A stretch of 7,160 nucleotides of DNA from Bordetella parapertussis (GTDB taxonomy: Bacteria > Pseudomonadota > Gammaproteobacteria > Burkholderiales > SG8-41): contig CAMBSS010000195.1 of the NCBI GenBank assembly GCA_945870465.1, positions 1-7,160 on the forward strand, in the 5' to 3' direction. The position numbers and the translations under genes are program-made. Positions within the stretch are counted from its first letter, which is position 1. The number at the start of each line of letters is the position of its first letter. Under the pieces are notes generated by a model, which was not told the origin of the DNA, ran no database searches, and was given only the letters and a program-made list of their open reading frames with translations. This document shows, piece after piece, positions 1 to 5,399 of this stretch.

Positions 1-340
1 TTTCGACGTCGAATTCGAAACGCACACTGCGCTCATATGGCTGCGGCATAGCCGCCACCACGCCGACTATCTGTATGTTTTCGCCTTCCCACTCGACCGG
101 CAACGCGTCGCTCAAACGCAGTTGCGCCAGACACGCCGCCCATAAAAACCCGCAGGCCGCGCAACACGCAGCGGCAGCCACGCGCCGGGAGCATAGCCAG
201 AATCGCGTCCGCAAACGGACCGCGAGCAGGACAGCCAACGCGGCCGGCAACGCCAGCCACCAACCGTGCAGCGCCGGCAATTGCGCCTGCCCTTGCAGCC
301 ACCATACGCCCGCGGCGAAGCAGATGACGTAAAAGCGCAT
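1..340 (-). CDS. comEC: ComEC/Rec2 family DNA-uptake channel protein, N-terminal part (cut by window edge)
   Basis: Seen: an open minus-strand frame of 113 codons that runs off the left edge without a stop. It begins at an ATG with a GGTGA ribosome-binding-like site (within 348-353) 7 bases upstream. Hydrophobic, Trp/Ala/Leu-rich segments at about residues 1-16, 27-43 and 54-72 look like membrane helices. They are followed at about 74-113 by a soluble stretch containing RLSDALPVEWEG, IVGVVAAMPQ and RFEFDVE. Known: this order, two or three helices and then an RL...LP.EWEG...VVGVVA.LPQ segment (the DUF4131 region), is typical of proteobacterial ComEC/Rec2, the inner-membrane channel that carries single-stranded DNA into the cytoplasm in natural transformation. 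The competence core and the C-terminal metallo-beta-lactamase-like domain of ComEC lie outside the window, so intactness cannot be judged. It is transcribed divergently from the DUF2062 gene. Identification rests on the N-terminus only. Confidence 0.82.
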   Translation of the reverse strand, partial: MRFYVICFAAGVWWLQGQAQLPALHGWWLALPAALAVLLAVRLRTRFWLCSRRVAAAACCAACGFLWAACLAQLRLSDALPVEWEGENIQIVGVVAAMPQPYERSVRFEFDVE

Positions 341-493
341 GAACGAATCACCGGTAGTCGATGTCAGTGGATATAACGCGCAAACGCGCCGGAAACGGTT
401 AGGCCATTGGTCATAGAACAATGAAAGTCTGGGCACCCATTTCCTGAAAGCAAACCCGGTTAAATGAAATCAATTAACGAGGACCACCCTAGG

Positions 494-499
494 TAGAAT
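494..499 (+). promoter_or_regulatory. Candidate -10 element (TAGAAT) just upstream of the DUF2062 gene
   Basis: TAGAAT matches the sigma-70 -10 consensus at five of six positions and lies 11 bases before the ATG at 511. No convincing -35 hexamer is seen at the proper distance; TTAACG at 474-479 would leave only 14 bases. If used, transcription would start only a few bases before the ATG, giving an almost leaderless message. This fits the absence of a Shine-Dalgarno sequence in the C-rich stretch before the start codon. Prediction by eye only. Confidence 0.28.
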
Positions 500-510
500 G
501 TCGCCACCCC

Positions 511-1071
511 ATGCCTCGCAAGTTTTTCAGGAAGTACCTGCCCAGCCACGCCACGATTAGCGAAAACCGCTACGTGGCGCGTTTCGGCTCGCTGCTGACC
601 CACCACAACCTGTGGCATTTGCACCGCCGCTCGGTGGCGGGCGGTTTCGCGGTCGGCATGTTCGCCGGCATGATCCCGGGCAGCAATCCGGTACAATTCA
701 CCGCTGCGGCTTTGCTCGCGATCGGATTTCGCGTCAATCTGCCGATCTCGCTCATCGTCACGCTTTATTCGAACCCTTTCACCATCGTGCCGCTGTACTA
801 TGTTGCATTCAAACTCGGGCAACTGGTCGTGATGGACAGCGGCGCGACCATGCCGGAGATCGCGCTCCATCTCGAAGGCAAAGGCTTCAGGGAATGGCTG
901 CCGGCCGCGCTTGACTGGCTTGCTTCAATCGGCAAGCCCCTGCTCATCGGCCTGCCGCTGCTCGCCCTGCTGCTGGCGGCGATCAGCTATCCGCTGGTGC
1001 GCCTGGCGTGGCGTTGCCACGTCGTCCAGGCATGGCGGCGGCGCAAATTCAAAACCGCAAAGGCTGCATGA
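511..1071 (+). CDS. DUF2062 domain inner-membrane protein
   Basis: The 186-residue product opens with MPRKFFRKYLPSH, a start typical of betaproteobacterial DUF2062 proteins. The domain spans about residues 24-165. It shows the family features: HLHRRSVAGGFAVGMFAGMI leading into PGSNPVQ, then RVNLPIS and the SNPFTIVPLYY motif at about 87-97. Probable membrane segments lie at about 42-73, 77-104 and 140-165, followed by a basic tail (WRRRKFKTAK) likely to be cytoplasmic. The molecular function of this family is not established. The start is the only ATG after an in-frame stop at 490-492; no Shine-Dalgarno site precedes it. The gene ends 4 bases before the glycosylase start, so the two are probably co-transcribed. 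It lies head-to-head with comEC. Family assignment is firm, function unknown. Confidence 0.9.
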   Translation: MPRKFFRKYLPSHATISENRYVARFGSLLTHHNLWHLHRRSVAGGFAVGMFAGMIPGSNPVQFTAAALLAIGFRVNLPISLIVTLYSNPFTIVPLYYVAFKLGQLVVMDSGATMPEIALHLEGKGFREWLPAALDWLASIGKPLLIGLPLLALLLAAISYPLVRLAWRCHVVQAWRRRKFKTAKAA

Positions 1072-1075
1072 CATC

Positions 1076-1696
1076 ATGACCGCTCCCCGCTACTGGAAAG
1101 AAGCCATACGTGAGCTCTCAGCGTGCGATCCGGTGATCAAAAAAATCGTGGCGCAATCGAAAGGTCTTACACTGCGTTCGCGTGGCGACGCATTCAATAC
1201 GCTGGCGCGTTCCATCGTCGGCCAGCAGATTTCGGTAAAGGCCGCGCAAAGTGTATGGGACAGACTCGTTGTGGCGGTGCCCGAGATAAAACCGGAAATC
1301 GTCCGCAAGCACGACGCCGAAGCGCTGCGCGCCTGCGGATTGTCGCGCAGCAAGGTCGTTTACCTGCACGACCTCGCGCACCACTTCGCCGAAGACAAAT
1401 TGAGCGTGACGCGCTGGAACCGGATGACGGACGACGAATTGATCGCCGATTTGACGCAGGTGCGTGGCATCGGCCGCTGGACCGCCGAAATGTTTCTGAT
1501 TTTTTACATGACGCGCCCAGATGTGCTGCCGCTCGACGATATCGGCGTGCAGCGCGCCATGAGCCTGCATTACAACAACGGCAAGCCAGTGTCGAAATTC
1601 AAGATGACATCCATCGCCAAACGCTGGCAGCCGTGGCGCTCGGTGGCGACCTGGTACATGTGGCGCAGCCTCGATCCCGTGCCCGTTGAATACTAG
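1076..1696 (+). CDS. DNA-3-methyladenine glycosylase, AlkA-type HhH-GPD family
   Basis: The 206-residue product is a cytoplasmic base-excision-repair enzyme that cuts alkylated bases from DNA at the N-glycosidic bond. Seen: FNTLARSIVGQQISVKAAQSVWDRL (N-terminal helical core, from about residue 40), the helix-hairpin-helix LTQVRGIGRWTAEM at about 126-139, and LPLDDIGVQRA. In the last motif, Asp155, the second Asp of the pair, aligns with the catalytic Asp of AlkA. The C-terminus (RWQPWRSVATWYMWR...PVEY) is the usual family ending, so the protein is full length for the short AlkA-like class without the AlkA N-terminal domain. An upstream in-frame start at 911 was rejected because its 55 extra residues are the out-of-frame shadow of the DUF2062 gene. 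AAAGG at 1059-1063 could serve as a distant ribosome-binding site, and coupling to the preceding gene (stop 4 bases upstream) is likely. Named family is firm; exact substrate range is not. Confidence 0.93.
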   Translation: MTAPRYWKEAIRELSACDPVIKKIVAQSKGLTLRSRGDAFNTLARSIVGQQISVKAAQSVWDRLVVAVPEIKPEIVRKHDAEALRACGLSRSKVVYLHDLAHHFAEDKLSVTRWNRMTDDELIADLTQVRGIGRWTAEMFLIFYMTRPDVLPLDDIGVQRAMSLHYNNGKPVSKFKMTSIAKRWQPWRSVATWYMWRSLDPVPVEY

Positions 1697-1717
1697 AAGC
1701 AGTCTCAAAAACAATCT

Positions 1718-1825
1718 GCAACCGCCGATAACGCCGATGAACGCAGACATGCTCAAGAGACTTTGCGCTGGTTCGGAGCCAGGCTTGGAATTATGTCGGC
1801 GTTAATCAGCGTTATCGGCGGTTGC
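1718..1825. repeat. Long imperfect inverted repeat (33-base arms, 42-base loop), REP-like intergenic element
   Basis: The left arm at 1718-1750 and the right arm at 1793-1825 are reverse complements at 30 of 33 positions. The outer 17 bases, starting GCAACCGCCGATAACGC, match perfectly; mismatches are at arm positions 18, 22 and 28. The loop is 1751-1792. A second shorter pair lies outside: TCTCAAAAAC (1703-1712) and GTTCTTGAGA (1839-1848), matching at 9 of 10. No T-run follows, so it is not a standard intrinsic terminator, though the stem could block read-through between the convergent glycosylase and Bug genes. Inference: the design suggests a dispersed palindromic repeat. Copy number elsewhere in the genome cannot be seen here. 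Confidence 0.85.
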
Positions 1826-1864
1826 TTGTCGGTGTCGTGTTCTTGAGATTGGTTAAATAGCCAG

Positions 1865-2848
1865 CTAGTCCGGCCGCATGCCGGAATCCTTGACGATCTT
1901 CGCGTATTTGACGAGTTCGGCCTTTACGAAAGCAGCAAGCTCTTCCGGCGTGCCGCCAACGGGGTCCGCTCCCTGCGCAACCAGCCAGTCGCGGAATTCA
2001 GGCACGCGCAGAACCTTCACCACCTCCGAATTGAGCTTCGCAACAATTGTCGCAGGCGTTCCCGCGGGAACGAACATGCCGTACCAGGTGGTCGCTTCGA
2101 ATCCGGGAAACGCGGCTTCGGCTACGGTAGGCAATTCAGGCGCTGCCTGTGAGCGCCTGGCACCGGTAACCGCGATCGCGCGCAACCGACCGCTCTTGGC
2201 GAACGGCAGCGTCGACGTGATGCTGCTGAACATGATCTGTGTCTCACCGCTGAGCAGTGCGGTGAGTGCAGGACCCGTGCCTCGATAAGGTATATGCACG
2301 AGTTTCGCATGCGCCGCATCGCCAAACATTACGCCTGCCAGCTGGGCCGGCGTGCCGGTGCCCGATGAGCCGTAGTTCAATTCGCCCGGCCGCCTGAGCG
2401 CCAGCGCAGCAAGTTCCTTCACCGTGCGTACCGGCAGTGAGGGATGCACGACGAGCAGATTAGGCAGCGATGCAATCTGCACCACCGCGACAAAATCCCT
2501 GATCGGATCGTACGGAACCTTCGCGTACAGATTGGGATTGATTGCCAGCGTCGTGTTCGAACCGTTGAACACGGTGTAACCGTCGGGTGCCGCCTTCGCC
2601 GCTAGTTCCGCTCCAACCATCGTCGCGGCGCCGGCACGATTGTCGACTACCACTGTTTGTCCGAGCGCTTCGGTAAGTCTTGGCGCAAGCGCGCGCACCA
2701 CCAAGTCCTGTCCGCCGCCGGGCGGAAACGGCACGATATAGCGGATCGGTTTAGACGGATAACCCTGGCCGGCTGCCTGTGCCGCTGCCAACGTCGCAAT
2801 ACTGAACAAGACACAACGGAGTCGTCCCACCTGTTTGCTCCCCGGCAT
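1865..2848 (-). CDS. Bug/TctC family tripartite tricarboxylate transporter receptor (Bug 1)
   Basis: The 327-residue product is a periplasmic solute-binding protein of the TctC/Bug family, which captures small, mostly carboxylated metabolites for a TctA/TctB permease. Seen: a Sec-type signal (basic residues to Arg11, hydrophobic core about 12-26), then the family signatures YPSKPIRYIVPFPPGGGQD (30-48), DNRAGAATMVGAELAAKAAPDGYT (69-92), LNYGSSGTGT (157-166), VHIPYRGTGPALTALLSGE (184-202) and the C-terminal KYAKIVKDSGMRPD. Length is normal. The ligand cannot be told from sequence. ATG at 2848 lies 6 bases after the stop of the sulfur-enzyme gene. An alternative GTG at 2830 (residue 7) has a better ribosome-binding site, GGGGAG at 2838-2843 with 7-base spacing, and still leaves a good signal peptide. 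No receptor partner gene is visible. It is the last gene of the minus-strand cluster and converges on the glycosylase gene. Confidence 0.93.
   Translation of the reverse strand: MPGSKQVGRLRCVLFSIATLAAAQAAGQGYPSKPIRYIVPFPPGGGQDLVVRALAPRLTEALGQTVVVDNRAGAATMVGAELAAKAAPDGYTVFNGSNTTLAINPNLYAKVPYDPIRDFVAVVQIASLPNLLVVHPSLPVRTVKELAALALRRPGELNYGSSGTGTPAQLAGVMFGDAAHAKLVHIPYRGTGPALTALLSGETQIMFSSITSTLPFAKSGRLRAIAVTGARRSQAAPELPTVAEAAFPGFEATTWYGMFVPAGTPATIVAKLNSEVVKVLRVPEFRDWLVAQGADPVGGTPEELAAFVKAELVKYAKIVKDSGMRPD
2838..2843 (-). promoter_or_regulatory. Shine-Dalgarno-like site favouring a GTG start for Bug 1
   Basis: Read on the minus strand this is GGGGAG, 7 bases before GTG at 2830-2828 and inside the longer reading frame that begins at ATG 2848. 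The ATG itself has no clear ribosome-binding site and relies on its closeness to the preceding stop codon. The true product may therefore be 321 rather than 327 residues. Confidence 0.4.
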
Positions 2849-2854
2849 TGCTGA

Positions 2855-3928
2855 TTACTCGGCTTCACCTACGGCCGCGCAACCTTCCGCGCGCCAGCGC
2901 AACATGCCGCCACTCAGGTTGGCAATGTCGCGTATGCCCTCCTTCTGCAACATGACCACCGCCTGTGCCGAGCGCGCGCCTGAGCGGCACACCGCGACCA
3001 CCGGCCTGTCGCGGCTGATAGCGGTGGCACGCTGTTTCAATTGGCCTAGCGGAATCAATCTGGCGCCGGCGATATGTCCGAGCGCGCCGGTGTATTCATT
3101 CGGCTCGCGCACATCGATGATTTCGACGCGGTCGGCGACTTCCTCGAGTGCGTGCGGCTGGATTTCCCAGATGCCGCCGAAGGTAAACGTCAGCGCCGCC
3201 CATTGCGGGTCGCTGTTGTCGGGTTGCGCGCCAACGGGCTGACCGCACAGCAGGTTGGCGGGCACTGCAACGTCGATGTGCTTGGGGTGCGGCAAATTGA
3301 GGTTATGCATATAGCCGGCAAAATCGTCCACGCCGATGTCGCCGCCCAGCCGCGGGTTGAAACGCCGTTCCTCCTCCACACTCGTCACCGTTACGCCGCG
3401 GTAATCGTGTGCAGGGTAAAGCAGGCAGGCCACGGGCAGCGAGAAAATATGCTCGCGCACCGATTTGAACATGACGCGCGGATCGCCCTGCTGAAAGTCG
3501 GTGCGCCCGCTGCCGCGTATAAGCAGGCAGTCACCGGTAAACGCCATGCTTTGCTCGTCGAGCACGTAGGTCAAGCAGCCGTTGGTGTGTCCGGGGGTCG
3601 CGCGGACTTCGACATACCGCTTGCCGAAAGCAATCCGGTCGCCGTGGTTGAGCCCGCGGTCCGCGCCCACTGCGCCGGCAGCGGCCGACAACGCTATACG
3701 ATTGCCCGCCCGCTGCTTCATCAGCCAGGCACCCGTCACATGATCGGCATGCACGTGCGTATCGAGCGTCCATACCAAGTGCAGCTTCAGCTCATGCACC
3801 AGCGCGGCGTCGCGGCGCACCTGCTCGAAAACCGGATCGATCAGGATCGCTTCGCCGCTCGCACTGTCGCCCAGCAAATACGTATAGGTGGAAGACTGCG
3901 CGTCGAACAACTGGCGGAAGATCAGCAT
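2855..3928 (-). CDS. Persulfide dioxygenase-rhodanese fusion protein (ETHE1-type MBL fold + rhodanese)
   Basis: The 357-residue product joins two sulfur enzymes. Residues 1 to about 230 form an ETHE1-type metallo-beta-lactamase fold: THVHADH at 57-63, TPGH at 111-114, TGDCLLIRGSGRTDFQQGD at 131-149, YPAHDY at 171-176, EEERRFNPR and NLNLPHPKHID. By comparison with human ETHE1, His58, His114 and Asp133 should hold the single iron. Residues about 255-350 form a rhodanese domain with IDVREPNEYTGALGHIAGA and the active-site loop CRSGARS, nucleophile Cys314. Known: ETHE1 oxidises glutathione persulfide with O2 to sulfite and glutathione; rhodaneses move sulfane sulfur between thiosulfate or persulfide and thiols. 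Fusions of this layout are described in Burkholderia (PRF). The start at 3928 was chosen because MLIFRQLFDAQSSTYTYLLGD is the usual family N-terminus and AGGAA lies 5 bases upstream. The longer frame to 4138 is an extension into the neighbouring gene. It is cytoplasmic and lies between two Bug genes on the same strand. Confidence 0.93.
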   Translation of the reverse strand: MLIFRQLFDAQSSTYTYLLGDSASGEAILIDPVFEQVRRDAALVHELKLHLVWTLDTHVHADHVTGAWLMKQRAGNRIALSAAAGAVGADRGLNHGDRIAFGKRYVEVRATPGHTNGCLTYVLDEQSMAFTGDCLLIRGSGRTDFQQGDPRVMFKSVREHIFSLPVACLLYPAHDYRGVTVTSVEEERRFNPRLGGDIGVDDFAGYMHNLNLPHPKHIDVAVPANLLCGQPVGAQPDNSDPQWAALTFTFGGIWEIQPHALEEVADRVEIIDVREPNEYTGALGHIAGARLIPLGQLKQRATAISRDRPVVAVCRSGARSAQAVVMLQKEGIRDIANLSGGMLRWRAEGCAAVGEAE

Positions 3929-3933
3929 GTATA

Positions 3934-3938
3934 TTCCT
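3934..3938 (-). promoter_or_regulatory. Ribosome-binding site fixing the start of the persulfide dioxygenase-rhodanese gene
   Basis: On the minus strand this reads AGGAA, 5 bases before the ATG at 3928. It supports that start over the upstream extension of the open frame to 4138, which would overlap the end of the second Bug gene by more than 160 bases. Confidence 0.6.
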
Positions 3939-3971
3939 GAAGCGGTATCTACATTGGCCGCGGCTATCGCT

Positions 3972-4943
3972 TCAATCGATCCGCGCGCCCGAATCCTTGA
4001 CGGCCTTAGCCCACTTGGCGATTTCGGCGTGCACGAAACGCGCGAGTTCCGCCGGCGTCGACGATTCAACCTCGGCGCCGTCGTCGGCCAACCGCTGGCG
4101 CATTTCCGGCGTATTGAGCGCCTTGACGATTTCGGCATTCAGCCGGTCGATGATGGCTTTGGGTGTGCCTGCCGGCGCCACCACGCAATACCACGAAGTC
4201 GCTTCGAAGCCCGGCAGGCCCGACTCTATCATCGTCGGCACGTCGGGCAGCGCCGCCGAGCGCTTGGCGCCGGAGAGCGCCAGTGCGCGCACCTTGCCGC
4301 TCATGTGCAACTGCCGGCTTGACGGAATCTGCGCCACCATCATATCGATTTCGCCGCCGAGCAGCGCGATCATGCCCGGTCCGCCGCCCTTATACGGCAC
4401 GTGCACCATGTCGAGCTGGGCGGCGCTCATCAGCATCGCGCCGGTCATGTGGTTGGAACTACCGTTGCCCGACGAGCCATAAGTCATCTTGCCGGGACGC
4501 GATTTCGCCAGCGTGATGAACTCCTGCAGTGTCTTGGCCGGCACCGCGAGATTAACGACGATCACGAGCGGCACCTTGGCCACCAGCGTAATCGGCGCAA
4601 AATCTTTTTCCGGGTTGAACGGCAGTTTCTTGCCGTAGAGAGTGACGTTGATCGCCATCGGACTGACCGGCGCGAGCAATATCGTATAACCATCCGGGGC
4701 CGCTTTGGCGGCGATCTCGGCGCCAACATTGCCACCGGCGCCAGGGCGGTTGTCTGCAACCACGGTCTGGCCGAGATATTCGGTAAGCTTCTGGGCGAGC
4801 GAGCGTGTCAGCAGATCAGTCGAGCCGCCAGGCGCATAAGGAGCAATAAACCGGATTGTTTTTTCCGGATAGCGTTGCGCGAACGCCGAATACGATACCA
4901 GCGCAATTGCGGCCGCGGCCACCCCTGTCATCCATATTCGCAT
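3972..4943 (-). CDS. Bug/TctC family tripartite tricarboxylate transporter receptor (Bug 2)
   Basis: The 323-residue product is a periplasmic solute-binding protein of the same family as the gene at 1865-2848. Seen: signal peptide MRIWMTGVAAAAIALVSYSA-FA with a clean AFA cleavage site before Gln23; RYPEKTIRFIAPYAPGGSTD (24-43), DNRPGAGGNVGAEIAAKAAPDGYT (64-87), MTYGSSGNGSSNHMTGAM (153-170), VHVPYKGGGPGMIALLGGEID (180-200), LPGFEATSWY (243-252) and the terminal KWAKAVKDSGARID. Position 253 is Cys where the first Bug has Gly (WYC versus WYG). The frame is open back to 4994, but the ATG at 4943 gives a proper signal peptide and follows GGGGGAG (4947-4953) and AGGAAG (4955-4960). It is the first gene of the cluster; the next start is 43 bases downstream. 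The ligand is unknown. It could feed a TctAB permease encoded elsewhere or act in sensing. Confidence 0.94.
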   Translation of the reverse strand: MRIWMTGVAAAAIALVSYSAFAQRYPEKTIRFIAPYAPGGSTDLLTRSLAQKLTEYLGQTVVADNRPGAGGNVGAEIAAKAAPDGYTILLAPVSPMAINVTLYGKKLPFNPEKDFAPITLVAKVPLVIVVNLAVPAKTLQEFITLAKSRPGKMTYGSSGNGSSNHMTGAMLMSAAQLDMVHVPYKGGGPGMIALLGGEIDMMVAQIPSSRQLHMSGKVRALALSGAKRSAALPDVPTMIESGLPGFEATSWYCVVAPAGTPKAIIDRLNAEIVKALNTPEMRQRLADDGAEVESSTPAELARFVHAEIAKWAKAVKDSGARID

Positions 4944-4992
4944 TGACTCCCCCGCTTCCTGTTGTCTGCCAGCATGCGGCAGTAATGGCGAC

Positions 4993-4998
4993 ATTCTA
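4993..4998 (-). promoter_or_regulatory. Candidate -10 element (TAGAAT) upstream of the Bug 2 operon
   Basis: Minus-strand TAGAAT lies 49 bases before the ATG at 4943, a reasonable place for the promoter of the three-gene cluster. It matches the -10 consensus at five of six positions. No good -35 box is visible 16-18 bases upstream, so it would need an activator or is a chance match. Confidence 0.25.
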
Positions 4999-5019
4999 AT
5001 CGGGAATCAGCGAACGGCC

Positions 5020-5208
5020 TTGATCGGAATTTCTCTAGGCGGCAGCCGGCGCGCTTTTGACGCCGACCTGGCTGGTCAGTTTTTGCGTGATGTCGCCAAC
5101 GCGATCAAGCTCAATATCTACCGCCTGCGACCGAGCGGCAGTCCCGGCGACTGGTACATGCTCGGTTGCCAGCAATACGGCTCCCTGCTGAAAATCGAGA
5201 TTCCCTGA
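5020..5208 (+). CDS. Doubtful small open reading frame, 62 codons, TTG start, no recognised family
   Basis: The frame reads, after a weak beginning, DADLAGQFLRDVANAIKLNI and YRLRPSGSPGDWYMLGCQQY, ending in KIEIP. From about 5056 the codons favour C or G in third position, as in the confident genes here, and the peptide has a normal mix of residues. There is no ATG start; the only start is TTG at 5020 without a Shine-Dalgarno site, and the frame is open further upstream into the Bug 2 leader. The opposite strand carries a codon-aligned frame (5035-5235), but its third-position bias is weaker. It may be a short protein of its own, the surviving end of a lost gene, or chance. I do not recognise it. 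Confidence 0.25.
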   Translation: MIGISLGGSRRAFDADLAGQFLRDVANAIKLNIYRLRPSGSPGDWYMLGCQQYGSLLKIEIP

Positions 5209-5262
5209 TTGCCGCGCAAGCACCTCCCCGCCCATATCGGCCGCGTATTCGCAAGAAGCGGC

Positions 5263-5290
5263 TTGTCGTATTGCGCGATACGCATTAAAT
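5263..5290 (+). promoter_or_regulatory. Weak candidate promoter with a near-palindrome in its spacer, upstream of the hydrolase
   Basis: TTGTCG (5263-5268) and TTAAAT (5285-5290) each match sigma-70 hexamers at four of six positions with a 16-base spacer. The spacer holds GTATTGCGCGATAC (5268-5281), a 14-base palindrome with one mismatched pair, which could be an operator. It would leave an untranslated leader of roughly 100 bases before the ATG at 5400. Recognised by eye; weak. Confidence 0.2.
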
Positions 5291-5399
5291 TCAGGGCAAC
5301 ATTTTGTCGCTCACAGGCTTGCGCGACGCACCTGCTGCACGTCATCGCCCGGCACGGCGGCGTTCCCTGCCGCGAGAATTAAGACACCGGAGATAGTCC

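Larger units (their letters stand above)
4944..5399. other. 456-base intergenic region without a confident gene
   Basis: This stretch separates the divergent Bug 2 operon (minus) from the alpha/beta hydrolase gene (plus). It should hold both promoters. Besides the doubtful small frame at 5020-5208 it contains a near-palindrome at 5268-5281, a weak promoter-like pair around it and the hydrolase ribosome-binding site GGAG at 5389-5392. I found no tRNA, terminator hairpin with a T-run or insertion-sequence end. The third-position G/C bias of 5056-5208 hints that part of it is, or was, coding. Confidence 0.6.

Noticed and set aside
75..332. Small open frames on both strands in the first 350 bases
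   Set aside because: They are shadows of the comEC reading frame, which runs off the left edge and translates into a convincing ComEC N-terminus.
911..1075. Upstream start for the glycosylase, adding 55 residues
   Set aside because: The added Cys/Ser/Arg-rich peptide is the frame shadow of the DUF2062 gene; the ATG at 1076 gives the normal family N-terminus.
1118..1756. Minus-strand open frame of 212 codons opposite the glycosylase gene
   Set aside because: Antisense shadow; the plus strand carries a complete HhH-GPD enzyme, and this frame runs on into the inverted repeat.
1718..1825. Intrinsic terminator or CRISPR-like repeat
   Set aside because: The stem is too long, the loop is 42 bases and no T-run follows; there are only two mirrored arms, not direct repeats with spacers.
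3074..3940. Long plus-strand open frame of 288 codons antisense to the persulfide dioxygenase-rhodanese gene
   Set aside because: Its peptide has no recognisable motif, and the minus strand encodes a protein with full catalytic signatures over the same bases; it is a by-product of GC-rich codon use.
3929..4138. N-terminal extension of the persulfide dioxygenase-rhodanese frame
   Set aside because: The extra 70 residues are Arg/Ser-rich, overlap the end of the second Bug gene and lie before the conserved MLIFRQLF start, which has its own ribosome-binding site.
4944..4994. N-terminal extension of the second Bug protein to 4994
   Set aside because: It would place 17 polar residues before a good signal peptide and cover the ribosome-binding sites and a candidate -10 element.
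5118..5345. Minus-strand frame of 75 codons upstream of the hydrolase
   Set aside because: Cys- and Arg-rich, without a ribosome-binding site or recognisable motif, and overlapping other frames; no support as a gene.
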